DNA of 64,000 bases. It comes from Serripes groenlandicus (taxonomy: Eukaryota > Mollusca > Bivalvia > Cardiida > Cardiidae). This document shows, in pieces, positions 33,956-44,100 of this stretch. Under the pieces are notes generated by a model. The model saw only the letters and a list, made by a program, of their open reading frames with translations, did not search any database and was not told the DNA's origin. Position 1 is the stretch's first letter; each line of letters opens with the position of its first letter. Where the stretch lies: the NCBI GenBank assembly GCA_031761405.1, contig JASEVX010000007.1, positions 58,735,803-58,799,802 of the forward strand. Direction: 5' to 3'. The position numbers were made by a program, and so were the translations under genes.

Positions 33956-34318
33956 GCTAAACTTACCAGTGTGGTAGCAGCGGTTATCAATTCTCTGTAT
34001 TCTACAAGGCACATCTTCCTGTAAATGTAATAAAAGCAAGTTATCTATCCATGATGCCAACTTTAATTGATTGATTGAAAAAATGGCAGAACAAGATCAG
34101 GTACTAAGGGAGATAACCACCTAAAATAGGCATGTTAGAGTTATATTCCTTGTATTGTTTTCCTTCCTCCTTATCTTTATGTATTGTCGGTGTAAATTGA
34201 GCTGTTGCCTGTTGTATACATAACCGCATAGGCATTTTGTGGTAAGTACGACTGACTATCTCCTGTGATCTACGACTAACTCTCGTTAAAAAATCTTCAA
34301 ACAAAATACTCTAAATTA

Positions 34319-34535
34319 CATTGATTGATTGATTGGGGTTTAACGCCGTTTTTAACAATTTCTCAGTTATATCACGGTGGCCAGTTCACCTACTCATGCA
34401 TTTCCTGGTTTTCTCACACCAGTACTCGACACAACAATCTTCCCAAGCAACTGGCTGTTTTTCCACATAGACTTAGCCCATTGGTGGAAGACGAATGACG
34501 CATGTCGCATTGACTTTTGTCAATCGTCGGTCTAA
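34319..34535 (-). mobile_element. SINE core and tail, reverse
   Basis: Starts with the (ATTG)n tail and GGGGTTTAACGCCGTTTTTA, then CACCAGTACTCGACACAACA and GCCCATTGGTGGAAGACGAA. tRNA head absent. MITE scrap at 34560-34624. Confidence 0.8.
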
Positions 34536-34676
34536 ATTACAAAATCAATACTTGTTCTTTCATTTATTGAGACTTTTATTTCAAAGTCCACTGCTGCCGA
34601 TTTATTGTATGTTGGAAAGGGTTAAGACCACACAAAACGCCCCTTTAATCTAGAGATCTGCCACTAATATTATCAT

Positions 34677-34925
34677 ACCGCCTCGGTGGTGTAGTGGTAG
34701 AGTGTCCGCCTCATGATCTGTTGATCATGGGTTCGGTCATACCAAAGACTTTAAAAATGGTATTATATAGTGGCTGCCCTCCTAGGGTTGCAGGATTAGC
34801 AATCACAACTGACTGGCTGGTGTCAGGATAAATGGACCAGTAGTACTGGTAACTTACCCAGGAAATGCTGTGATATAACAGAAAAATTGTTGAAAGCGGT
34901 GTAAAACAGCAATCAATTAAAACTA
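34677..34925 (+). mobile_element. SINE, second type, full length
   Basis: Head CCTCGGTGGTGTAGTGGTAG (A-box) and CATGGGTTCGGTCATACC (B-box); body GTGGCTGCCCTCCTAGGG, GGACCAGTAGTACTGGTAAC; 3' end GTTGAAAGCGGTGTAAAAC. Best example of this type. Confidence 0.8.
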
Positions 34926-35046
34926 ATATTATCATGTATTACGCACTGTTACAGAAATCGCCCTAATGACACAAAGTGTCACGTAACCATTGTTACATGA
35001 ATTGTTCATTGGGGTTAAATATTATGGATTATAGATGTAATATTAA

Positions 35047-35276
35047 TGAACCCTTTCCCTCATACGACAATTCCGCAGCAGACGACTTTAAACATGTTTT
35101 GTCAAAAAATGAAAAATCTCTATAATTGAATGGATAACCTATGACTAAAAGTGGAAAACATTGTGTCAGAAGGAGAAATTGCTCGTTTTGAGAAATTTCT
35201 TCGTTTGTCACTACGTTTTCAAAAAGCTGTCTGCTGCAGAGGCGTCAGAAAGCGTCTATATGAGGGAAAGGATTAA
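35047..35276. mobile_element. TTAA MITE, full length
   Basis: TGAACCCTTTCCCTCATACG to ATATGAGGGAAAGGATTAA. Confidence 0.8.
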
Positions 35277-35309
35277 AGGCATTAAGCCATAATATTATTA
35301 TAATATTAA

Positions 35310-35495
35310 TTAACCCTTGCCACATGCAACAAATGTGTTTTTGCAAATATCGATATATATACGGAGGATTATTTCCGTAAATATGAAAGTATAATAATTG
35401 AATAGAGTTAAAAACAATGTTGCAAAAGAGGAACTTCCTTATTATGAGCAATTTCAAAAGTTTGTTTTGTGAATGTGCAGAGACATAAGCCACAT
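35310..35495. mobile_element. TTAA MITE, right end lost
   Basis: TTAACCCTTGCCACATGCAA, then body to AGCAATTTCAAAAG; no right terminus. Confidence 0.55.
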
Positions 35496-35507
35496 GATAA
35501 GGTTACC

Positions 35508-35731
35508 TTAACCCATTCCCTCATATGGCAATACTGCAGCAGACGACTTTGAACGTATTTTGTCAAACAATAGAAAATCTCCATAATTGAATGGATGACA
35601 AAAAGTGGAAAACATTGTGGCAAAAGGAGAAATTGCACGTTTTGTGCAATTTCTTCTTTTGTCACTATGTTTTCAAAAAGCCGTCTGCTGCAGAGGCGTC
35701 AGAAAGCGTCTTATATGAGGGAAAGGGTTAA
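35508..35731. mobile_element. TTAA MITE, full length
   Basis: TTAACCCATTCCCTCATATG to ATATGAGGGAAAGGGTTAA. Its last TTAA is the first of the next copy. Confidence 0.85.
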
Positions 35732-35955
35732 CCCTTTCCCACACACAATAAATCTGCACCAAACGACTTTGAAATTATAAAGTCCAAAATGAAGAACATT
35801 CCTATAAATGATAGTATGATTATTGAATAGTTGAAATAATTGTGGCAAATGGAGAAATTGCTGATTATGAGCAATTTCTACTTTTTGCCACAATGATTTC
35901 AAAAGTAATCTGCTGCAGAGGCGTCAGAAAATGTCTGTATGTAGGAAAGGGTTAT
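35728..35955. mobile_element. TTAA MITE, abutting the previous one
   Basis: TTAACCCTTTCCCACACACA to TATGTAGGAAAGGGTTAT. Confidence 0.82.
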
Positions 35956-35998
35956 AAATCAAGCTGGCAGAGGATAGAGCTAAAAATTATTTAGTTAT

Positions 35999-36141
35999 TT
36001 TATCCCTTTTCCCTCCTACAGAAGCATCTTGATGCACCTGCAGCGGACGATAATTGCAATTATTGTGTCAAAAGGAGAAATTGCACATACATTGTATGCT
36101 GTATATACTTCAAAATGCATCTGCAAGTGGGAAAGGGTTAA
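35999..36141. mobile_element. TTAA MITE, internally deleted
   Basis: TTATCCCTTTTCCCTCCTAC, CTGCAGCGGACGATAATT, then AAGTGGGAAAGGGTTAA. 36142-36667 has nothing recognisable. Confidence 0.6.
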
Positions 36142-36667
36142 ACCAACTTCTTAATTTAACCGATAGTGATGCTGTAAGGAAGACTATAGAGGGTTCCGAA
36201 ATTTTGGAATTTTTTAATTCTATTTTTAGAAGATTGGCGAAACGGTTATTACGATCATTTTTCCTATGGACGTAATATAAAGTTATCCTGTATGAAATCA
36301 TTAGCTTAAAAATATTTATTGACGAACCTGTATACAGACAATTTTTTTCGTTTGAACTTTTTTTTTTGGAATTCTTCACTCCGGGACTACATATGACGAC
36401 TTGAAGGTATGAATAGCAGACAGCGTATGTCCAGCGAAATCAATCGGCCTTTACGGAGTTGTTAATAAGAGTAAAACGACAGCAAACGCATCGTTGTAGA
36501 GCTAAACCATTATTTTCTTGAATGACATACAGCTTTTATGAGTAAGCGTAAAACAAAGGAGAATTTTGCTATGTTTTGAGTCAGGGGTGTGAATTTCGTC
36601 CGCTGGAAGATGTGTACCTTGTGTTAAGGATACACTATATAGGGGCAAATTTATCAACCGATACAAA

Positions 36668-36888
36668 TTCCATTATATAGACGTTTTCTGACGCCTCTGC
36701 ACCAGACTGCTTTTTAAAAACATGTTGATAAAAAAAGAAATTGCTCAAAACGAGTATTTCTATTTTTGTCACCATATTTTCAACTCTATTCAATGATTGT
36801 ACTTTCATTTAAAGGGAGTTTCCAATCTTTTTCGGGTATGTTTTCAAAGTCGTCTGCTGCAGATTTGTTGTATGTGGGAAATGGTTAA
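36668..36888. mobile_element. TTAA MITE, left end worn
   Basis: ATTCCATTATATAGACGTTT to TATGTGGGAAATGGTTAA, sharing the last TTAA with the next copy. Confidence 0.7.
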
Positions 36889-37114
36889 CCCTTTCCCTCA
36901 TATAGACGCTTTCTGACGCCTCTGCAGCAGAAGGCTATTTGAAAACATAGTGACAAAAGAAGAAATTGCACAAAACGTGCAATTTCTCCTTTTGCCACAA
37001 TGGTTTCCACTTTTAGTCATAGGTTATCCATTCAGTTATAGAGATTTTCTACTTTTTGACAAAATATGTTCAAAGTCGTCTGCTGCAGAATTGTCGTATG
37101 AGGGAAAGGGTAAA
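36885..37114. mobile_element. TTAA MITE, abutting the previous one
   Basis: TTAACCCTTTCCCTCATATA to ATGAGGGAAAGGGTAAA. 37115-37395 is otherwise empty. Confidence 0.85.
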
Positions 37115-37395
37115 GAGAACTGTTAATCTTAAGAATATTTTAGTCTTTTCCTTGTGTTTATTACTCATGATATTTCTTTATTCCTTTCTCAAAATTCTTT
37201 CAATAAAAATAATATTACACAATGTATGTGATGGGACAAATTTTAGGAGTAATTTGTTTTCATAGAGCTAAAATAATGCTTGTTAATTGGCTGGATTTGA
37301 AGAGATAACATGGAAATATTACAGTGAGAATATTTGTTTCCACATTTATCATTGTAAAATATTGATCTTGGTTCTATTCAACTACTTTTTCCAAT

Positions 37396-37951
37396 TCAAC
37401 CCTTTCCCACTTACAGACACTTTCTGACTCCGAGATGCAGCAGATGACTTTTGAAATATGTGTGGCAAAAGAAGATATTGCTCATAATGAGCAACTTCTC
37501 CATTTGTTACAATGATTTCAACTCTATTCAATAATAATAATAATTTATAGAGATTTTCTATATTTTGGAGTTTATAATTTCAAAGTCGTCAGCCGAGCCC
37601 CGGTAGCTCAGTCGGTAGTGATGCGGGCTTTCAATCCAGGGGTTGTGAGTTTGAATCCCAGCTCAGCCAACATTCTTTGCGACGTTTGACAAAAGTCACT
37701 GTGACCTGCGTACGTCATTCATCTTGCACCAATGGGCTGTTTTACAGTCTATGTGGAAAAGTAGCCAGTTGCTTGGAAAGTATGTTGTGTGGAGTACTGA
37801 TGTGGGAAAACCAGGAAACGCATGAGTAGGTGCACTAGTCGCCGTGATATGACTGAATAATTGTTGAAACGGCGTTAAACTCCAATCAATCAATCAATCA
37901 ATCAATCAAAGTCATCTGTTGCATATTTGTTGTTTGTGGGAAAGGAGTTAA
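37396..37951. mobile_element. TTAA MITE split by a SINE
   Basis: Left part 37396-37587, right part 37907-37951 (CATCTGTTGCATATTTGTTG ... GTGGGAAAGGAGTTAA). A SINE sits between with its own target duplication. Confidence 0.85.
37588..37906 (+). mobile_element. SINE, first type, full length, with target duplication
   Basis: Head CCCCGGTAGCTCAGTCGGTA, B-box GTGAGTTTGAATCCCAGCTC; core CACCAATGGGCTGTTTTACA, GTAGCCAGTTGCTTGGAAAG; 3' end GTTGAAACGGCGTTAAAC and an (ATCA)n tail. CAAAGTC at 37581-37587 and 37907-37913 is the target duplication. Reference copy for the family. Confidence 0.9.
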
Positions 37952-37993
37952 ACAGATTTACTTTTCACTGGGTCTTCTTTAACTTTTCACTTA

Positions 37994-38270
37994 TACATTT
38001 TGTTTGTTTGTTTGTTTGGAGTTTAACGCCGCTTTCAACAGCTTTGGTCATATCACGGCGGTCAGTGCACCTTCCCATGTTTTCCTGGCTTTCCCACACC
38101 AGTACTTACACAACATTTTTTCGAAGCCACTGACTACTTTCTCACATAGTTCAGAGGTGAGAGGCAATGGAAAACATCGCCCGAAAGAATGTCGCCGCAG
38201 CCGGGTATCAAACCTGTGACCTCCAGATCACGAGTCAGATACGCTACCAATTGAGCTACCCGGCCGGGTC
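37994..38270 (-). mobile_element. SINE, reverse, full length, (GTTT)n tail
   Basis: Tail (TGTT)n, GGAGTTTAACGCCGCTTTCA, core, then a head whose reverse reads GGGTAGCTCAATTGGTAGCG with B-box CACAGGTTTGATACCCGG. The head differs from 37588's: another source tRNA or subfamily. Confidence 0.82.
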
Positions 38271-38276
38271 TTTCAA

Positions 38277-38742
38277 TTATACAACATATATGCAGGAGAT
38301 TATTGAAGGCTTTGAAAACATGTATATAAAAAATCTCTATAAAATAAAATAAAATCAATTATTGAATTGAGTATAAAACAATAATGCAAAAGGAGAAAGT
38401 CAATAAAATCAATTATTGAATTGAGTATAAAACAATGTCGCAAAAGGAGAAAGTCTATATTGAGTTATTTCTCCTTTTGTTCCAATGTTTGCAAAAGTCG
38501 TCTGCTGCAGATGTTCCAAAATGATTGTGCATGTGTGAACGTTTTTTTTACCCTTTCCCACATATAGATCATGCTTTCTGACTCCTCTGGAGCAGACGAC
38601 TTTTGAAAACATTTTGGCAAAAGGAGAAATTGCTCATAATGAGCAATTTCCCCTTTTGACACAATGTTTTCAACTCTTTATTTATTAATTCAACTCTATG
38701 ATTCATTGATGTTTTTCACATTTTCAAAGTCATCTATCCAGA
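38277..38742. mobile_element. Two decayed TTAA MITEs in a row
   Basis: 38277-38545 is a rearranged copy with an internal duplicate of AAAATCAATTATTGAATTGA. 38547-38742 starts TTTACCCTTTCCCACATATA, keeps the hairpin GAAATTGCTCATAATGAGCAATTTC and loses its right end. Confidence 0.65.
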
Positions 38743-38764
38743 CTTTTTTGTAAAACACATTTTT

Positions 38765-38932
38765 TAAGAGCCTGGTGTTGCTAAACCTGGTGTTGTTGAG
38801 CCTGGTGTTGCTGAACCTGGTGTTGCTGAAGCTGAACCTGGTGTTGCTGAGCCTGGTGTTGCTAAACCTGGTGTTGCTGAACCCGGTGTTGCTGAGCCTT
38901 TGGCGCTGAACCTGGTGTTGCTGAACCTGATG
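38765..38932. repeat. 15-bp minisatellite (GCTGAACCTGGTGTT)
   Basis: About eleven units. The minus-strand frame reads SATPG repeated, which is a product of the repeat, not a known protein. 38933-39389 has no clear feature. Confidence 0.85.
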
Positions 38933-39389
38933 TTCCCCCAAGACGCCATGACAGAAGGCACAATAAACGTCGGACATCCAATCAACTTTTGTACAAGAGA
39001 TTTTTGACAAAAAAAGTTCTCAAACTATTGGCTGAATTGGGGATGAGCGTTGATTCAAGTGACGATGAATATCAATGATCTATAAAATTATCAAAATTAT
39101 CAAACAATGTGTCATTTTATGTATTCTTCAGAAGTATTGCCCAACAATATTGACCTTATACTGACCTGATAAGACGTATTTATCACGACATACATGTACG
39201 TGTATTTTTTATTAAATTATAAATGTACGTGTTATTGTGTCCAACCGTGAGTGCTTTCAAAAATATTTGCTTAAAGGTCAGGACCAAACACTATTTTATT
39301 TAGTTAATTATTATCTGGAAGTTGACAAAAAGAGGTCTGCAACCGTGTTCGTATGTCACCTATTGCAACACATTATTTTAGGGAGCCGT

Positions 39390-39735
39390 CAAAGGTCAGT
39401 CGGAAACGACGAGGGCAGTCAATCCGGGGGTCAAGGGTTCGAAAAACTCGGCTCTGCCGTGTATTCTTTCCGATTATTGACACAAATGTATTGTGACTAG
39501 AGTAATCCGCATTGGACGAATGGTTAGAGTTAAGGATTTGGAACCGGACGTCTCGGGTTCGTACCGTAGTAGCAGCACAACGTTTATGGTGTAGAGCCCT
39601 TAGTCTATGAACATTCTTAGCTTAATACTGGTTTGATTACCCAGGGATCATGAATAAGTGAACTGTTGCCGTGATATAACTGAAATAATGGTGAAAACGG
39701 TGTAAAAATAGTGCATCATAGATTCAACAAAACTG
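39390..39735 (+). mobile_element. Two adjacent SINE pieces
   Basis: 39390-39495 has a head-like AATCCGGGGGTCAAGGGTTCG. 39518-39735 has AATGGTTAGAGTTAAGGA (A-box side), TCTCGGGTTCGTACC (B-box), TTACCCAGGGATCATGAAT and GAAAACGGTGTAAAAATA. 39736-40402 holds nothing further. Confidence 0.55.
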
Positions 39736-40402
39736 CGTTTTTGGTTTCGAACCTTCGACCTGCCACTCCCCAATCGAATGTCTTAACAAGTAGGCTATCG
39801 AATCGGTAGAAGGGAAAGGCTAAAGTGAAAACATTTTACAACTGGGGTTTACACAATGGTAGATCTCACAAACATCTTTCCAGCCCACCGATTTCCGAAC
39901 GTCCTTGACATTCTTCATTTGGTGTAAACACTATGATATTATATTTATATTTGTACAAAGCACTGACATATCGTAAATTATATATTTCAAGAATTGAGTA
40001 ATTAAGATGTTTTTCTGCATTTGAGCCCATTTGAACGTTCGCGTTCCTGAACATTATAGATCCAGATTAAATTCAGTAGTCAGCTTGAAGTTGCACTGTT
40101 TAAAAAAAGCCTTAAATGTCTATCTACATGTTATTTAGTCTTAGGTGCATAATTTGACAAGTTTTTCAAGTTATATTCGCTAATCGGCATCTTGCCTTTT
40201 GCCATTTACAAATGGTATAAATGGTGATATGACCAAGACACAAACGTTTATGCAGCAGACGGTGGATCGACATACAAATCAAATGGCCTAAAGTTCTAGC
40301 AGTTCTTACTGCAATTCAGTAATATATTTCGAAACAAAGGTATAAGCTATAAATGTAAAAGCAACCGATGATTGAAAATGGCATTGTGCAAATTATTCTG
40401 AT

Positions 40403-40698
40403 TGATTGATTGATTGGGGTTTAACGCCGTTTTTAACAATTTCTCATTTATATCACGGCGGCCAGTTCACCTACTCATGCATTTCATGGTTTTCTCACAC
40501 CAGTACTCCACACAACAATCTTGCCAAGCAACTGGCTGCTTTTCCACATAGACTTAGCCCATTGGTGGAAGACGAATGACGCATGTCGAATTGAATTTTG
40601 TCAATCGTCGGAAAGAAAGTTGGCCGAGCCAGGATTCGAACTCACAATCCCTTGATTGACAGCCCGCGTCGCTACCGACTGAGCTACCGGGGCTCGGC
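40403..40698 (-). mobile_element. SINE, first type, reverse, full length
   Basis: (ATTG)n tail, GGGGTTTAACGCCGTTTTTA, core, then head in reverse: GCCCCGGTAGCTCAGTCGGT with B-box GTGAGTTCGAATCCTGGC. It stands at the edge of the inverted duplication. Confidence 0.88.
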
Positions 40699-40805
40699 CA
40701 GTGACCACGAGAGGCAATCTACACGAGGTCATACAAAACAGATCCTGTTATTTTCAATTATCACCATGCAAGTACAGCAGTAGTTAAACGTTTTCTCTCA
40801 TATGA

Positions 40806-40921
40806 AACCGTCTCGGTGATGTAGTTGTCAAAACATCTGCTTCGAGAGCAGGAGACCAGTGTTTGAATTCCGGCTAGGTCATACCAAATAATTTAAAAAA
40901 TGGTAACAGTGGCTTCCCTCC
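40806..40921 (+). mobile_element. SINE, second type, truncated by a MITE
   Basis: ACCGTCTCGGTGATGTAGTT, B-box AGTGTTTGAATTCCGGCTAG, AATGGTAACAGTGGCTTCCC, then the MITE begins. Reverse twin at 57420-57540. Confidence 0.7.
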
Positions 40922-41112
40922 TTAACCTTTTCATACCTGCATACGCATGTTGACGCAATAGCAGCAGACGACTTTTAAAAACATTGTTGCCAAAGGTGAA
41001 ATTGCTCATGATGACAACAATGTTTTCAACTTTATTCAACAATTAAATTATCTTTAATGTAGATTTTTTTCAGGTTTTTGTCACCACGTTTTCAACGTCG
41101 TCTGCTGCATAC
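40922..41112. mobile_element. TTAA MITE in copy A
   Basis: TTAACCTTTTCATACCTGCA to GTCGTCTGCTGCATAC; right end lost. Equivalent of 57199-57412. Confidence 0.7.
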
Positions 41113-41200
41113 TGGTGATTTATCGAGGAAACATCTTGATATGACTGAAATATTGTTGAAAGCGGCGTAGAAAACCATACAAACAAACACAACAAGAAAT

Positions 41201-42137
41201 TACGGAATTCCGTCAGGGCCATCACAAGCCATCGCCTGTTAATGTGTTGATCTGAAACGTGATACTCGATAGTACGATGATGAAAACGCGAAATCACTAA
41301 ACTACGATAACGAAAACGCGACAGTACGAGGATGATAATGCAAGAGTACGAAAACGAAAACGCGATAATACGACAGTACGATGATGATAATGCAATATAC
41401 TATCGTGTTCTCACCATCGTAATATCGTGATATCGAGTTTTCGTTATCGTAGTATCGTACTGTCGCGTTATCATCGTCGTGCTGTCGCGTTATCATCATC
41501 GTACTGTCGAGTTATCATTATCTTACTGTCGCTTTATCACCATCGTACTATCGCCTTCCGGTGCGCATGCGCATAGAAGAATTACCCCCCCCCCCCCATG
41601 TGACAAACAAAATGTCGGATTCAAAAGGTAAACATTCTCTCAAAATGAGTTTGTAAAAACTCGTCCATTTGTACTGCTGTACTTGAAGATCTTATATTTT
41701 TGAGCAAGCACATGCACACCGGAAGGCGATGTTGCAATATTGATAGCGCGACTGTACGATGATGATAACGCGACAGTACAATGATGATAGCGAGACAGTA
41801 CGATAATGATAACGCGATAGTACGATAATGATAACGCGACAGTACGATAATAATAACGCGACAGTACGATACTACGATAACGAAAAGGCGATATGACGAT
41901 ATTACGATGGTGAAAACGCGACAGTACGATGGTGAAAACACGATAGAATATCGCATTATCATCATCATCGTACTGTCGTATTATCACGTTATCGTTATCG
42001 TACTGTCGCGTTATCATCATCGTACTGTCGAATTCTCGTTATCATAGTTTCGTGATTTCGCGTTTTCATCATCGCACTATCGAGTATCGCATTTCAGATC
42101 AACACATTCACAGGCGATGGTCCTAACGGAATTCCTT
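41201..42137. mobile_element. Fold-back element with arms of 22-bp repeats, copy A
   Basis: Ends TACGGAATTCCGTCAGGGCC and GGTCCTAACGGAATTCCTT; AAGAAAT at 41194-41200 and 42138-42144 is a 7-bp target duplication. Subterminal arms TCGCCTGTTAATGTGTTGAT / ATCAACACATTCACAGGCGA. Interior (GCGACAGTACGATGATGATAAC)n in both directions with a C-tract (41586-41598) near the middle. Confidence 0.88.
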
Positions 42138-42404
42138 AAGAAATACTTTATACGAAACTTTGGATGGCGTATGCTTTGAAAACACCGGACGATAATCTAA
42201 AGATTGATATCTTGGACATTGAAATTACATTGTATAATATTGAAACTAAATTGAAAACCATTTTTAAGAAAAGGAAGTAACTCAATGGTGAATTATTTCT
42301 GTTTTAGCCACACTATTTTTAAACTGAAGAAAGTAGACTTATACAGCGGATTTATTTTCTTGAGATATCTTTCAGTCCTTAAAAAACTCTCCATAAATGA
42401 AAGA

Positions 42405-42680
42405 GCATATGAGCCGTTCCAAGAGAAAACCAACATGATGGAATTTGCTTAAGATGTCGACCGAGATAGCCTGCGCATTCCGCGCAGGCTGATCTGGGCC
42501 TACACATTCCGTCTCAGGGGGATAGAGGTTTAGGGTAATGTTTCCTGAAACAGAAAGTCCAAAGGAGGCAAAAAGTGTCTGTCCGGTTAGCCTGCGCGGC
42601 ATGCTTAGGCTGATCCGGATCGATACTTTTCGCAAAGTCCACAATGTTGGTGTTCTCGTGGAATGACTCATGTATTGAAA
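42405..42680 (+). repeat. GC-rich interspersed repeat (GGCTGATC family)
   Basis: GCGCAGGCTGATCTGGGCC, AGGGGGATAGAGG, GCATGCTTAGGCTGATCC and AAAGTCCACAATGTTGG. Inverted partner of 24343-24610; it is part of the element at 42290-43873, as is the fragment at 43470-43535. Confidence 0.65.
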
Positions 42681-42689
42681 AAAGTTGAA

Positions 42690-42792
42690 CACGTCGTGGC
42701 AAAATGAGAAATGGCTAATGTTGACCGATTGGTTTCAAATGTCGTCTGCTGCAGGTGCGTCAGAAAGCGTTTGTATGAGGGAAAGGATTAAT
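42690..42792. mobile_element. TTAA MITE, right half
   Basis: GTCGTCTGCTGCAGGTGCGT to GTATGAGGGAAAGGATTAA. Confidence 0.6.
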
Positions 42793-43560
42793 TCACAGAC
42801 AATAAGGTGAACTTGCAGCCGTGATAGAACTGAAAACAACCTTTTGATATCGGCCTTGGGCTCCGATCAATCAACCAATAAGGAACAACCTTCTTTGATA
42901 TTTCATCTTCATAAGAAGTAATTGCTTCTTTCCTAGAAAGTTTTCAAAATACTATGCAGGTGGGAAAGGATCAATTTGAGTTGAGTAAGTCTTAACATTT
43001 TCAGATGATCTTTGTAGTTCGGAAGAGTCGATGTCAGTCAGAAATTGTTTATGGTTCGTGCATTTTAAGGTATTGGTTTTCACGTTTTCACGTTTAACGG
43101 TAAAGTTTTAGAGTATATTGAACGCAATCATAAGTTCCTAATTGATGCTGCGATCGGATTAATTATGTTTGAAAACATCGCATAGCTAAGGTACATGCCA
43201 CAGGGCTCTTTGCTTTGCAGGAGTCGCTTAAGTTTAGTCGCAAATCAAAGAAAGTTTGGTTCCATTTAACGACGTTTTCAAAGTGTCTACACTCAACACA
43301 TTTTTGAAAACATCGGAGAACAGAAGGCACAACCGCAGATTATGTATGGTCATATGTCGTGACTTTATATCATACCAGGGACGTAGATAAGAGGGATACG
43401 TAACTAAGTTGTATACTAAAATATCACCCGTCCCAACATTTGTAGCAAGTAAAACTCAAACACTATTGAAGGCTGATCTGGATCGATATATTACGCAGAG
43501 TCCATAATGTTGGTTTTTTCTTGGAACGGCTCACATGCTTTTTCATTTATGGAGAGTTTC

Positions 43561-43789
43561 TTAACCCTTTCCCACATAAAGCAAATATGCAGCAGACGAC
43601 TTTGAAGTTTATCATGCAACAACGTCGATAATCTTTATGGATGAATGTATAATTACTGAAACAAGTTGAAAACATTGTGACAAAAGGTGAAATTGCTCTT
43701 CTTGAGCAATTTCTCCTTTTGTCACAATGTTTTCAAAAGTCGTCTGCTGCAGATGCGTCAAAATTCGTCTACAGGTGGGAAAGGGTTAA
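43561..43789. mobile_element. TTAA MITE inserted in an inverted-repeat arm
   Basis: TTAACCCTTTCCCACATAAA to CAGGTGGGAAAGGGTTAA, hairpin GTGAAATTGCTC...GAGCAATTTC. Host arm reads GAGAGTTTC/TTAA...TTAA/GGACTG; the opposite arm (42378-42390) reads CAGTCC/TTAA/AAAACTCTC without the insert. Confidence 0.92.
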
Positions 43790-43914
43790 GGACTGAAAGA
43801 TATCTCAAGAAAATAAATACGCTGTATAGGTCTTCTTTCTTCAGTTTAAAAATAGTGTGGCTAAAACAGAAATGTACGGTGGCACTGAGGTGACATCCGC
43901 AACACTTTATTTAT

Positions 43915-44100
43915 ATTGTAGCCACAAGATAAAAAGTTGTGGTCACAATTTACTAAGTTGTGGCCACAAGTTACTAAGTTGTGGCCACAGGATAAAAAGT
44001 TATGGCCACAATTTACTAAGTTGTGGCCATAATTTACTAAGTTGTTGCCACAAGATAAAAAAAAGTTGTAGCCACAATTTACTTAATTGTGGCCACAACT
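43915..44100. repeat. Array of palindromic GTTGTGGCCACAAC units
   Basis: About eight units of the 14-bp palindrome, intact or one-off, spaced by TTACTAA or GATAAAA. A shorter inverted version is at 56170-56272. Confidence 0.85.

Larger units (their letters stand above)
42290..43873. mobile_element. Long-TIR element absent from the other duplicate
   Basis: Ends ATTTCTGTTTTAGCCACAC and GTGTGGCTAAAACAGAAAT. The arms run about 145 bp (through GAAAGTAGACTTATACAGCG, AGATATCTTTCAGTCC and ATGAGCCGTTCCAAGAGAAA). The right arm is broken by a MITE at 43561-43789. No open frame of transposase size is seen. Copy B (near 56315) lacks it. Confidence 0.82.
40699..44098. repeat. Inverted duplication, copy A (partner 56155-57633)
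   Basis: Shares, in reverse, the phrases AGTGACCACGAG, CATGCAAGTACAGCAGTAGT, a second-type SINE head (40806-40920), a MITE, the 22-bp fold-back, TTGGATGGCGTATGC, TAACTCAATGGTGA, and TACGGTGGCACTGAGGTGAC with the GTGGCCAC array. Extra in A: the element at 42290-43873, a longer fold-back and a longer GTGGCCAC array. Confidence 0.85.

Noticed and set aside
33967..34018. 52-base minus-strand exon bounded by TTACAG and GGTAAGT
   Set aside because: Good splice consensus, but no partner exon keeps a frame open, and a similar TTGTAGAATTCAGAGA segment recurs at 33095 as part of a repeat.
37600..37680. tRNA genes (also near 7195, 34680, 40640, 49515, 60800, 63950)
   Set aside because: A and B boxes are present but attached to SINE bodies, stems are imperfect and they are repeated with the same 3' parts.
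38764..38985. Collagen-like SATPG repeat protein
   Set aside because: 15-bp minisatellite only; no start context, signal peptide or neighbouring exons.
41621..42020. 126- and 115-codon frames in the 22-bp fold-back
   Set aside because: Repeat read-through within a transposon arm.
43915..44100. CRISPR-like array (also the other arrays)
   Set aside because: Repeats are palindromic or long tandem units without unique spacers, and the DNA is animal.
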